Positions 41,220-49,613 of a stretch of DNA of 64,000 nucleotides are shown piece by piece. This DNA is from Polyangiaceae bacterium (GTDB taxonomy: Bacteria; Myxococcota_A; Polyangia; Polyangiales; Polyangiaceae). The position numbers and the translations under genes were made by a program. Location: NCBI GenBank assembly GCA_025353725.1, contig JANXOF010000080.1:1-64000 (forward strand), given 5' to 3'. The notes beneath the pieces are model-generated. The model was not told the DNA's origin. It saw only the letters and a list, made by a program, of their open reading frames with translations, and searched no databases. How positions within the stretch are numbered: position 1 is the first letter of the stretch; every line of letters begins with the position of its first letter.

Positions 41220-42302
41220 TCAGACGATTTCCTGAACGATAGGCAATTCGAGGTAGAACGTCGATCCGCCGCCGGCTCGCGGCTCTGAGTCGACGTGCCC
41301 TCCTTGAGCCTGCATGGCCGCTCGGCAAATCGCTAGGCCCAACCCAAAGCCTCGTTTACTGCGCGCATTGGAAAGTCGGTGGAACTTCTCGAACAGGCCG
41401 ACCCGCTCCGCGCTCGGGATCCCGCTGCCCCGGTCAAGGACGTCGACTCGGACAACGCGCGCGCAAACACGCGCCTCGATCTCGACTGGGTTCGACGCAT
41501 CTGAGTATTTTAATGCATTTTCGATGAGATTGACGAGTACGATCTCTACGAGGTCATTGTCGAAGCGGCACATCGGGAGGTCGTCAGGGAGATTGAGCTG
41601 AATGCGGCCTGACGCTAAGTCTGAAGCAAAACGACCCGCAGCGGCTCCGATCGGCTCTTCAAGGTATTGATTGTGTAAATTAGGCTGGATATGTTTGGCG
41701 TCCAGACGAGTCATCTGGAGCAAGTTGTCTATCATCCTAGCAATTCGTGTCGACTCGTGAAGAATCGCGTTTAAAAGCTGTTTGCTCGTGTCCGTGTCGA
41801 GAGGTGTATCGGTGTCGAGTAGCGCGCCGGTCGCCGCGGTGACGGTCGCTAGCGGTGTGCGAAAATCATGGGATACGGAGCTGAGAAGGCTGCTCCGCTG
41901 ACGTTCGAAATCGACTTGCGCGCTCAGTCGTGCGGAGGTCACCGTTTCGACGCGGAGGCGTTCCGTAAGGCTGCCGACAATGAGTCCCGTCGCTACCATG
42001 AAGGCAAACATGACAAGGTAGCGCGGCTCGCGGGTCATGAACGCGAGCCTTGGTGGAACGAACAAGTAGTCGAAGAGCGCCACGCCCAGTAACGTTGTGA
42101 CGAGCGACGGGCCTCTCCCGAACCGCGTCGCGACGATGACGACTCCGAGGACGTAGACCATCGCGATATTCGCGAGTTCAAAGCTTGGAAGCATCAGCCA
42201 ACCAGCGAGCGTACACGCCGCCACGACGGCGCCACTCCAGGCGTATCGACGCGCGGCTGGCACCCAAGGCTCGTGTTGACGGCGGTCTCTTTTGAAGAAC
42301 AT
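41220..42302 (-). CDS. KdpD-like sensor kinase lacking the N-terminal KdpD/USP domains
   Basis: 360 residues. The protein starts just before four membrane helices (DUF4118; VVAACTLAGWLMLP, IAMVYVLGVVIVATRFG, VTTLLGVALFDYLFVPPR, YLVMFAFMVATGLIVGSL), the last part of which is the KdpD signature. HisKA has SSVSHDFRTPLATVTAATGA, and HATPase has N box (NLIENALKYSD) and G boxes (VLDRGSGIP, RGFGLGLAI). Full KdpD is about 900 residues with an N-terminal cytoplasmic sensing part, which is missing here. The 41-bp gap to the regulator gene fits a two-component pair. The signal is therefore likely not the classic cytoplasmic potassium one. Confidence 0.92.
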   Translation of the reverse strand: MFFKRDRRQHEPWVPAARRYAWSGAVVAACTLAGWLMLPSFELANIAMVYVLGVVIVATRFGRGPSLVTTLLGVALFDYLFVPPRLAFMTREPRYLVMFAFMVATGLIVGSLTERLRVETVTSARLSAQVDFERQRSSLLSSVSHDFRTPLATVTAATGALLDTDTPLDTDTSKQLLNAILHESTRIARMIDNLLQMTRLDAKHIQPNLHNQYLEEPIGAAAGRFASDLASGRIQLNLPDDLPMCRFDNDLVEIVLVNLIENALKYSDASNPVEIEARVCARVVRVDVLDRGSGIPSAERVGLFEKFHRLSNARSKRGFGLGLAICRAAMQAQGGHVDSEPRAGGGSTFYLELPIVQEIV

Positions 42303-42411
42303 CTGGAGCGCTGAGCGCGACTATAGCCGAGTGCGATACGCGTGGGACGAATGCCGAACGTTCCAACATTCATCCATTTTACGGCAGACTCAGTTAGCCC
42401 GCGCGCTTGGC

Positions 42412-43164
42412 TCAATCGGCTTCTTCGGAGTCGCCCTCGTTGCAACCACCCGCGCTTGCAGGCGCGTTGTGGTCAGCAATAGCCATCGGCTTCTTCGGGT
42501 CTGCGTCCGAGCTCGCGAGGTCGCCTTTGCCGGTGTCGTCCTTTTCGGGTGCGTCGGTGCACGATCCGCCGGTTTTGCTGTCTTTCCCGTTGTCACACTC
42601 GCTGTCCGCGCCACGGTCGCTTGTGTCGGCTCCGTTGTCACAGGAAGCCTCCGCGTCGTCGTCGACGCATGCGGCTCCAACGCCCGCGACGCGGCCATCG
42701 ACGCACCCGCCGTCGCTTCCCGCCGCCGCGCCGGTGGGAGACGCAGTTCTTGGAGTGGTCGATGCGCTCTTGAAGGCAAACCCGCTAGCGGGGACGGCGC
42801 TGAAATGACGTATTGTGCCGAGTGCTACCATTGCGGCGCCACTCGTGACTTGCATGGTCGTGTTGAGTTGCTTCGAGGTTCTTGGGAAAACCATGGGCTC
42901 GACGCCTGAGGCGAGGATGACGTTGAATCGATAGGTATGAGCCTTTTCGAGAGCAAGCTTGAAGTGTCCCTGCGTATCGATGGTCGAGGTGACCCCCAAG
43001 CCCTTTTCGTTGACTGCCTCGACCGCGCTTGGCTTAGATGGAAACGAAGTCACGCTTAGCGAGCCGCTTACCGACGATGTGGTTGTAGCGGCTACTGAAG
43101 AAGATTTGGCACACGCGCTGAGAGCAGCAAGTCCGCTAGCTAGGATGAGAGTTGCGTATTTCAT
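42412..43164 (-). CDS. Lipoprotein with regulatory-like beta domain and acidic tail
   Basis: 250 residues from ATG at 43164, with GGAG nearby. Lipobox ALSAC (Cys near residue 18). Residues about 30-110 resemble a carboxypeptidase-regulatory/transthyretin-like beta domain (VNEKGLGVTSTIDTQGHFKL). The last 110 residues are Asp/Gly/Ser-rich with scattered cysteines (CVDGRVAGVGAAC, ASCDNGADTSDRGADSECDN). They have no recognised motif and may bind calcium or be disordered. Such lipoproteins are frequent in Myxococcota. It lies 109 bp upstream of the KdpD-like gene, same direction. Confidence 0.8.
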   Translation of the reverse strand: MKYATLILASGLAALSACAKSSSVAATTTSSVSGSLSVTSFPSKPSAVEAVNEKGLGVTSTIDTQGHFKLALEKAHTYRFNVILASGVEPMVFPRTSKQLNTTMQVTSGAAMVALGTIRHFSAVPASGFAFKSASTTPRTASPTGAAAGSDGGCVDGRVAGVGAACVDDDAEASCDNGADTSDRGADSECDNGKDSKTGGSCTDAPEKDDTGKGDLASSDADPKKPMAIADHNAPASAGGCNEGDSEEAD

Positions 43165-43403
43165 TGAGTTCTCCGAGTTCCGGGGTCGTCGCCCCGCCTC
43201 GTAGTTCTTCGCGCGTTCACGAAAATTCCTTCATCTCTCTTGTCTGATTTTTATGGAGTTCAAGAAGCGCGTAGGAACCTCAACCACTGCGAGAGAGCTT
43301 TAGCAACATTGTTGCGCCGAACGCCGGCAGCGCGGCCTGTGGGACGCCAACGTAGGTTTGCCGTCGCCAGCTCACCCACGTTGGCGCATCGCAGATTAGG
43401 CGA

Positions 43404-43919
43404 TCACTGGTAGGTGGTACCACCGATGGTCGCGAAACCGCAGGGGGCGTGAGTGAAGTGAATCACCGCCCATTGATGATTCGTACCGTAGGCTTGCTCC
43501 TTCGGAACGTAGACACCCTGCACGTCAATCGTTTGTCCGACCGTGAGAGGCAGCTCACTCGGCAAACCTACCGTTCCACCTCTTGCGAGCACCATGGCGA
43601 GTTCGACCTCGGGCGTCGTCACCGCCTGCGGAGAACCTACAGAAGTCGTCGAGACGATTTTAGCGCGCACGTGCTCATGCCCGTTCTTTTGGAAGTCTGG
43701 CGCTTCAATGATGACCGTCGCGTGGATGAGCGTTTGCCCTGACGGAACACCGGGACAGCTTCCGCCGCCTGGCCGACGTCGCGACGTGGTCGAGAGCGTA
43801 TCGGGAAGATGAAGGTCGCCGTCGACAGGCTCCTCCGAGGTACTGCCGTCACTGCAACCCACAACGAGTGTCGCGAAGAAGGTAGCCATACCGATATAAG
43901 AAAACTTCTTGAAAATCAT
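43404..43919 (-). CDS. Lipoprotein of unknown function
   Basis: 171 residues. Signal peptide with lipobox LVVGC (Cys near residue 22). The beta-rich mature part (TLIHATVIIEAPDFQKNGHE, VRAKIVSTTS) contains a segment VGQTIDVQGVYVPKEQAYGT that resembles an OB-fold strand pair. Two cysteines could form a disulfide. No family is recognised. It stands alone between two intergenic regions without an obvious partner. Confidence 0.75.
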   Translation of the reverse strand: MIFKKFSYIGMATFFATLVVGCSDGSTSEEPVDGDLHLPDTLSTTSRRRPGGGSCPGVPSGQTLIHATVIIEAPDFQKNGHEHVRAKIVSTTSVGSPQAVTTPEVELAMVLARGGTVGLPSELPLTVGQTIDVQGVYVPKEQAYGTNHQWAVIHFTHAPCGFATIGGTTYQ

Positions 43920-44169
43920 TCGCTGCTCAATTCTTTACTTGTATTTACCGACGAGACTGGAGTCCGTTTGCAGATTCAATTTCAGAAAACGCGGCCGTGA
44001 CCCCGAAGTGACCCACCAACGGGTGACATCAGAGTTACGTTTGTGAAAACTTGTGGGCGACAGAACCGACAAGAAACGCAAAGAGCGCTGCCCCACGGCC
44101 TCCCGTGATAGCGCCTAAACTCGTTCCACCCACTTTCCGACGGCGGCCATCGTCGCAGGTACAGGGCGT

Positions 44170-44186
44170 CAAAGTGGTTAACTTTG
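44170..44186. promoter_or_regulatory. Candidate operator: CAAAGT-ggtta-ACTTTG palindrome
   Basis: A perfect 6-bp inverted repeat with a 5-base spacer, flanked outside by GCG and CGC. This is the shape of a dimeric repressor or activator site. It lies 167 bp before the HNH-like lipoprotein start. Confidence 0.45.
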
Positions 44187-44271
44187 CGCTAAATGCACTC
44201 GTTCAGGAATGCTCACGGCACACGATTTCTCGGCCGCAGGATGCGCGGCAGCGCTCCGTCTCAATCCGATG

Positions 44272-44290
44272 AATTTAGCCTCAATTTAGC
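44272..44290. promoter_or_regulatory. Direct repeat AATTTAGC with 11-bp period
   Basis: AATTTAGC occurs at 44272-44279 and 44283-44290, one helical turn apart. Half-sites with this period are typical of response-regulator binding. It lies 63-81 bp before the ATG at 44353. Confidence 0.4.
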
Positions 44291-44352
44291 GTGATCTCGA
44301 CTCGGATTTGCCGCATGGTCTATGGGTGAACAGCCCGCGTGGAGTCCGACCT

Positions 44353-44880
44353 ATGCACTCATTTCGTTCTTTTGAATACATGAGGCTCGGGGCATTATTT
44401 ATTGCGATCTCTGTCGTCGGTTGCGTCGCAGACGTGGGTGAAGAGGGTGTCGTTGTCAAAGACCAGCCGCTTACGATTGGCAACGTCGGCATTGGCGCGT
44501 CGACCGATCACGTGGTCCCGGATCGCGCACTAACGCCGGGTGAAGTGCTGTCCGTGGATGTTACAAAGATCTGCACACCCGGCTATTCTCGGGGAGTTCG
44601 CAATGTCTCCAGTGCAGAGAAGGCCCAAGTGGCGGCGAACTATAAGTTTACTGGACCTTCCTCCTCCGTTGAGTACGACCATCTTATCTCGCTCGAGTTG
44701 GGTGGTTCGAACGCAGTAGCCAATCTTTGGCCTGAACCGATTGCCGATGCGCGCGTCAAAGACCGTCTCGAAAACCGTCTTCGCACGCTGGTCTGCTCCG
44801 GCAAAATGAACCTCGCAAACGTCCAATTGCGGATCGCGGAAGATTGGGTTAGCCTTTGGCGCGAAATTGGACAGCCTTAG
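44353..44880 (+). CDS. Lipoprotein with HNH-nuclease-like motif
   Basis: 175 residues from ATG at 44353 with GGAG upstream. Lipobox SVVGC (Cys near residue 23). The mature part has CTPGYSRGVRNVSSAEKAQV and then the HNH-like core EYDHLISLELGGSNAVANLW, the D-H-L-x-x-L-x-x-GG-x-N pattern of HNH endonucleases, followed by PEPIADARVKDRLENRL and a second Cys. Many actinobacterial and myxobacterial secreted proteins share this core without shown nuclease activity. It could degrade extracellular DNA. Confidence 0.8.
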   Translation: MHSFRSFEYMRLGALFIAISVVGCVADVGEEGVVVKDQPLTIGNVGIGASTDHVVPDRALTPGEVLSVDVTKICTPGYSRGVRNVSSAEKAQVAANYKFTGPSSSVEYDHLISLELGGSNAVANLWPEPIADARVKDRLENRLRTLVCSGKMNLANVQLRIAEDWVSLWREIGQP

Positions 44881-45019
44881 TCAACCAAAGTTGGAAGAGT
44901 TTGCCTGGTGCGGCCTGGCCCACACAGCGAAGTTTCCAATACTCCTCCAGCTCTTGGGATGCAGATGATCAGCTTTCGAAGTTTGCCCGAGCCGCTCACA
45001 TCGAGAATGCTGTAGCGCT

Positions 45020-46618
45020 GTGGCGCTGAGGAACGCTACGGACACTGTCGACGATGGCGCTTGGAGCGGCAACGGCCTAAGTGACGACAGCCTGTCGTCA
45101 AGCCGGACCGGATCGCCCGGCTACTCGCTAACCTGCATATCGCTGCGCGCTCTTCAGTGCTTACCGTGGGCGCTCCTGTCCCTCGCGGCGGCCACGTGTT
45201 TGGCTATCTCTCTGCATGTCGTAACTGAGCGCACGGTGACTCCGGGGGAGGCCGAGATTCTTCACGAAGCTTCGCGCATCCGAGATGGTTTTAGCCTGTA
45301 TGTCGACGCCACCATAGGCGAGTACGACTACGGCGGGCCACCTTCCCGCGTCTGGGTACTCTACCCGCCATTTACGTCATGGCTGGTTTCGCTGCTTCCC
45401 GAGCGAAATCTTATCCCGATAGGCCGAATCGTCTCAGCGCTGACCTTTGTCGTCGCGCTCGCCGTTCCCGTGATTGCGGCTCCGCATCCGAGCCGTCAGA
45501 ATGCAGGACTGGCTGCACTCGTCGTGGGGTCGGTTTTTGCTCCGTGGCTTTACACGAGCGTCATTCGCCCGGACTCGCTCGCCATCTTATTCATTGCGGT
45601 CTTCCTCGAGCGTACCAGTCGCCTCGGCAATCCCGATGCTCTTGTCGGCATTCTGGCAGGTATCTCGATTCTCTTAAAGCCGAACATGAGCGGCGCGCCG
45701 ATCGGTGTGCTCGTCGGTGGCGTTCTTTGGTCGCGCGGTCCAGGTGCCGTCCGTGCGCGAGGGGCAGTTGCCGCGGCAACCGTCACTTTGCTCATCGGTT
45801 TGGGCACTCTTTTCGCTTGGAGCGGAGGGACGTTTGCCGAACACCTGCTCCGATCGTTTGGTCACCGATGTACCCTCTCGAATTTGGTTTCCAGCGTCGT
45901 GCCTCGACTGACGTCGGTTCTCGCGCCTTTCCTGTTGGCCACCGTGCTTCTCATTCGCAATTCTAAGACGACTCCCGCACGCATCCTTTCCACAGCTTTC
46001 GTCGCGAGCTTGGCGACGACCGGCGTCGCCCTGTCGCGGTTCGGTAGTGCCTCGAATTATTGGCTTGAGCCGCTTGTTGTCGTGCTTGTTGTCGTTTCAA
46101 AAGAGACGCGTTGGCCGATACGCGAAAAGGGTCCGATGGTCCGCGGTGCGGTCGCCCTCTTGTTGTCTCTTCAATCAGGTATTCTTGTTTACCTAACGGT
46201 CGAGGGCGCCTTTGACCTAAGAAGAAACGCGGCGGCCGATCAAAGCCTCCGCGCACGCGCGCGTGAACGTTGTGGGGGAATCGTTCGCTCGGACCAGCCA
46301 GGCATTGAATACGAGATGAATGGCCGAATTCTCGCCACGAATTTCACTCTAAATCACGCGATGGTTACTGGTCACTTTCCCACAAAAGTATACGTTGATG
46401 AGCTTCTGGATCCGCTGACGGACTGTGTCGTGACGACAGCTTCTGGGGCCGACCCTTTCGCCTCGTTTATCGAACCATCACGTCCTTTCCTTGCTACCCA
46501 ATTTGAGCTCGACAGCTCAACGCGAAGTGGGCGGCTCTACGTTCGCAAACGCGCTAAGGAGAACGGACGTCTCACGGGTCCACCTGGTTTTCAGACCGAC
46601 GCCCTCACGTCGCCATAA
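45020..46618 (+). CDS. Polytopic membrane protein, probably GT-C-type glycosyltransferase
   Basis: 532 residues from GTG at 45020. About nine to ten membrane helices: LPWALLSLAAATCLAISLHV, IGRIVSALTFVVALAVPVIA, AVAAATVTLLIGLGTLFAWS, LTSVLAPFLLATVLLI and others. A first periplasmic loop after TM1 contains VTPGEAEILHEASRIRDGFS and the segment EYDYGGPPSRVWVLYPPFTS. Acidic residues after TM1 and a YPP motif are common in GT-C transferases that use lipid-linked sugars. The soluble C-terminal domain of about 120 residues has no clear motif. Exact activity is unknown. Confidence 0.75.
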   Translation: MALRNATDTVDDGAWSGNGLSDDSLSSSRTGSPGYSLTCISLRALQCLPWALLSLAAATCLAISLHVVTERTVTPGEAEILHEASRIRDGFSLYVDATIGEYDYGGPPSRVWVLYPPFTSWLVSLLPERNLIPIGRIVSALTFVVALAVPVIAAPHPSRQNAGLAALVVGSVFAPWLYTSVIRPDSLAILFIAVFLERTSRLGNPDALVGILAGISILLKPNMSGAPIGVLVGGVLWSRGPGAVRARGAVAAATVTLLIGLGTLFAWSGGTFAEHLLRSFGHRCTLSNLVSSVVPRLTSVLAPFLLATVLLIRNSKTTPARILSTAFVASLATTGVALSRFGSASNYWLEPLVVVLVVVSKETRWPIREKGPMVRGAVALLLSLQSGILVYLTVEGAFDLRRNAAADQSLRARARERCGGIVRSDQPGIEYEMNGRILATNFTLNHAMVTGHFPTKVYVDELLDPLTDCVVTTASGADPFASFIEPSRPFLATQFELDSSTRSGRLYVRKRAKENGRLTGPPGFQTDALTSP

Positions 46619-46672
46619 GTGTCTCCGCGGCTTACCCTTTGGAATGGCTTTCCATGCGTCGGTTTCGGGGTA

Positions 46673-47281
46673 ATGTCCGTTGCCATGCCCGAAGAGAATC
46701 TGGAGACGCGTGAACTTAAGGAACAGCTTGATGAACTGAGGGAGCGTGCAGAGGAGGGCGACCCGCGCGCGGCGTGGACCCTTCAACTCTCGCTGTCGAC
46801 GGCGATCATCGCGGTATTCGCGGCCATTTCGTCTTTGCAATCCGGCGGTGCCGAAAGTGCTGCGCTGCTCGCGAAGAACGAGTCGATTCTCGCGCAAGCC
46901 AAGGCGAGCGACCAATGGGGTTACTTTCAGGCCAAGACTATCAAAGCCGCTCTTTATGAAGTGCAGCTCGAAACCACGACGAACTCGGAGACGTTGACGA
47001 AGTTCCGCGCGAAAAAGGATACGTACGACCGAGAGCGAAGCGAAGTCGAGAAGGAGGCGCGCGCGTTTGAATCAGAGGTCGAGCGGAGCGGTAAGCAAAG
47101 CGAAGAGGCGTTCCACCGGCATCATAGGTTCGCGCTTGCCGTGACCGCCTTTCAGGTCTCGATAGCGCTTGCCGCCATCGCGGCCCTCACGCGCCGAAAA
47201 CCGCTTTGGTGGACGAGCCTCGCCATAGGTGGAGCTGGCTTCCTGTTTTTTGCGAAAGGCTTCGGTTTTTTCGGAGGCTGA
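46673..47281 (+). CDS. DUF4337-like membrane protein
   Basis: 202 residues from ATG at 46673; ATG at 46685 is an alternative. The N-terminus is charged (ETRELKEQLDELRERAEEGD). One helix follows (STAIIAVFAAISSL), then a coiled coil (FRAKKDTYDRERSEVEKEAR), and two further helices near the end (FALAVTAFQVSIALAAIAAL, TSLAIGGAGFLFFA). The order N-helix, coiled coil, two helices is that of DUF4337. Function is unknown. It lies 54 bp after the GT-C-type gene and just before the efflux operon, in the same direction. Confidence 0.75.
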   Translation: MSVAMPEENLETRELKEQLDELRERAEEGDPRAAWTLQLSLSTAIIAVFAAISSLQSGGAESAALLAKNESILAQAKASDQWGYFQAKTIKAALYEVQLETTTNSETLTKFRAKKDTYDRERSEVEKEARAFESEVERSGKQSEEAFHRHHRFALAVTAFQVSIALAAIAALTRRKPLWWTSLAIGGAGFLFFAKGFGFFGG

Positions 47282-47310
47282 AGATGACCGCGCGTTAGGC
47301 ATACTCGCGT

Positions 47311-48534
47311 ATGGTGCGCGCCGTGCCGAAGTGGGGTCTTAGCTTCGTGGCGCTCCTGTTCGCCTCTGCCCGTGTCTCGCCGGTGGCGGCTCAGGGCCTA
47401 CGCGTGACGTATTCGGACGTCATCGCGGCCGCGAGGACTGCGGCGCCAGATTTGCGCGTCGCGCGGTCGCGCGAGCTCGTCGCGCAGAGCGAGATTCGCA
47501 TTGCGGGTGCATTTCTCAACCCTGTTCTCTCGTTGGGTACGTCGACGCAAGCCGCCCAGGCCTCTGCGACCGGCTCTCTCCCTCTGCTCGTCTTTGGTCA
47601 GCGCGGCGCCTCCGAGGAGGCTAGTAAAGCAGAGCTGTCCACGGTCAAAGTCGATAGTGAGACCACGTGGGCAGAAGTGAAGTTGCGCGCCGAGGTAGCC
47701 TTCATCGCGCTGTGGCGTTCGGAGGAGATTGCCAATGAGCGAGAGCGCGCGGCCGCGCTTTCGAAGCGCCTCGAGGATCTCGTTCGAGCGCGCGTCGACA
47801 TCGGTGCGGCTCCGAGTCTTGAGCTTCTGCGGGTGCGAGCCGAGCGGCTGCGAGCCGACGCCGACGCGGCTGAAGCGCATCAGGCCGTACTCGCCGCGGG
47901 GAGCGGACTCGGGCGGTGGATAGGACGCCAAGACGACGTCGCGATCCGAACCTACGGCGGACTCGTAGTCCCTGCGCAGGCCCCTGCGCTCGCTTCGCTG
48001 AAGGCCCGTGCGGCGACTCACCCGCTCGTTCGTCGCGAAGAGGCGGACGCGCGCGCGGCCGAGGCGCGCGTGCGAAGGGAGAAGGCGCTCGTGCGCCCTG
48101 CGCTCACCCTCGACGTTGGCTTCGATGCGCTCGACCCCTCGCTTTCCAGCACGAATTTTCGCGGCCAGTTAGGTTTCGACGTGCCCTTGCTCAACCAGCG
48201 CGGAGGCCAAATCGAACGTGAGCGCGCGTCTGCAGGACTCGCGCACTCGCGCCGTGACGTGGCTGCGGCGCAACTATCCGCAGAACTCTCGGTGGCGTAC
48301 CGATTGTTCGAGGCCATGTCCGCGCGTTGCCGAGGACTTGCAGAGGGCGTGATTCCCGCCGCAGAAGCCGTCGCGAACGCGACCGAGGAATCGTACGTGC
48401 TCGGGCGCGCCCAGCTCCTTGCCGTTCTCGATGCGGCTCGATTAAAGATAGAGGCCAACGTTTCGCTTCGCGAAGCCGAGGCGTCGCGTGCGACAGCATG
48501 GGCTGAAATCGAACGAATCACGGGTGTGCGATGA
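47311..48534 (+). CDS. TolC-family outer-membrane efflux channel
   Basis: 407 residues with signal peptide (SFVALLFASARVSPVAAQG). It contains two long coiled-coil halves (ELVAQSEIRIAGAFLNPVLS; TTWAEVKLRAEVAFIALWRS; QLSAELSVAYRLFEAMSARC), with EESYVLGRAQLLAVLDAARL and the final WAEIERITG typical of the family's alpha-barrel. TolC trimers span the outer membrane and form the exit duct of tripartite pumps. The stop overlaps the adaptor start by 4 bp. Confidence 0.92.
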   Translation: MVRAVPKWGLSFVALLFASARVSPVAAQGLRVTYSDVIAAARTAAPDLRVARSRELVAQSEIRIAGAFLNPVLSLGTSTQAAQASATGSLPLLVFGQRGASEEASKAELSTVKVDSETTWAEVKLRAEVAFIALWRSEEIANERERAAALSKRLEDLVRARVDIGAAPSLELLRVRAERLRADADAAEAHQAVLAAGSGLGRWIGRQDDVAIRTYGGLVVPAQAPALASLKARAATHPLVRREEADARAAEARVRREKALVRPALTLDVGFDALDPSLSSTNFRGQLGFDVPLLNQRGGQIERERASAGLAHSRRDVAAAQLSAELSVAYRLFEAMSARCRGLAEGVIPAAEAVANATEESYVLGRAQLLAVLDAARLKIEANVSLREAEASRATAWAEIERITGVR

Positions 48535-49613
48535 ACTTCGCGCTTGACGTTGTTTTGGCGGTTGCCATGCCTTTTGGGTTTTCGGCATGTACGCCAAGGA
48601 TTGAAGACAAACCTAGCGACGTCCCCGTCGAGGTTCATTGTGCGATGCCGACCTACGACAGTGTCGACGACACCGTGACACTGCGCGGTCGGACGGCTCC
48701 GCCCCCGGGCGGCGACCTTTCTGTAGCTTCTCAGGTCGCGGGGAGAGTCGTGCAGGTCGTCGCCCACGAAGGCGACAGCATTGCCCGCGGTGACGTGCTT
48801 GCGAGTATTGAGGATTCGTCGTCGCGCGATGCCGTTCGACAGGCAGAGGCGCTTCTCGTTCAAGCGCGAGCCGCCGAGGTCAACGCCGGGCTCACCTTCA
48901 GCCGCACGCAAGCGCTCGTCAATCGAGGAATTGCTTCGAAACAAGAATTAGATGACGTCTCCGCCCGCTCCGAGGCCGCAAAAGCCGGGACGGCCAGTGC
49001 TGCGGCTTTCGTCGACCTCGCGCAGCGAACGCTCGGGCGTGTTACCGTTCGATCGAGCTTCGGCGGGACGGTCACTCGGATCTTTCGCGGTGCCGGAGCG
49101 CTCGTCGACGGCACGCCGAGTACCCCTATTTTGCAGTTGGCCTCGGCGTCGGGCGTGGAGTTTCTCGCCGATGCGACGGACCGTGAGCTCTTCGCGATCC
49201 GCGAAGGTCAGGACGTTCAAATCACCCTCATGACGACGACACTGCCGATCCGCGGAACGGTGCGCGCGATGTCGACCGCGTTGGATTCGGTGAGCGGCCT
49301 TGGGTTCGTTCGGATCGCGCTGGCGAAAGCGCCCGCCAAGGCGCCGATGGGGTCGTTTGGTCGTGCCGTGGTTTCCCTCGCGCACCGCGAACGAGTCGTC
49401 ACCATTCCAGTCTCCGCGCTTCGTGGCGCGCGAAACGATGGCTCCGAGGTCGCCTTATGTAAAGAAGGGAAAGCCGAGCTTCGTGGTGTGCATATAGGGT
49501 TTCGCGATGCCACGCGAATCGAGGTGACGGACGGACTTCGACCCGACGAACGCGTGGCCATCGACCGCGTTTTGGCGCTCGAAACCGGCACGCTCCTTCG
49601 TGAAGTCCAATGA
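48531..49613 (+). CDS. RND efflux periplasmic adaptor (HlyD family), lipoprotein
   Basis: 360 residues. Signal peptide with lipobox GFSAC (Cys near residue 20), so it is anchored in the inner membrane. The lipoyl/barrel-sandwich half is GDLSVASQVAGRVVQVVAHE. The alpha-hairpin (RQAEALLVQARAAEVNAGLT, QELDDVSARSEAAKAGTASA) contacts the TolC channel, and a membrane-proximal region closes it (LRPDERVAIDR). Both ends overlap neighbours by 4 bp, so channel, adaptor and pump are made in fixed ratio. Confidence 0.92.
   Translation: MNFALDVVLAVAMPFGFSACTPRIEDKPSDVPVEVHCAMPTYDSVDDTVTLRGRTAPPPGGDLSVASQVAGRVVQVVAHEGDSIARGDVLASIEDSSSRDAVRQAEALLVQARAAEVNAGLTFSRTQALVNRGIASKQELDDVSARSEAAKAGTASAAAFVDLAQRTLGRVTVRSSFGGTVTRIFRGAGALVDGTPSTPILQLASASGVEFLADATDRELFAIREGQDVQITLMTTTLPIRGTVRAMSTALDSVSGLGFVRIALAKAPAKAPMGSFGRAVVSLAHRERVVTIPVSALRGARNDGSEVALCKEGKAELRGVHIGFRDATRIEVTDGLRPDERVAIDRVLALETGTLLREVQ

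Larger units (their letters stand above)
43920..44352. other. Divergent intergenic region with palindrome and direct repeat
   Basis: 433 bp with no gene seen. It holds the inverted repeat at 44170-44186 and a direct repeat at 44272-44290. It separates the starts of two lipoprotein genes and is more AT-rich than its surroundings. Confidence 0.5.
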
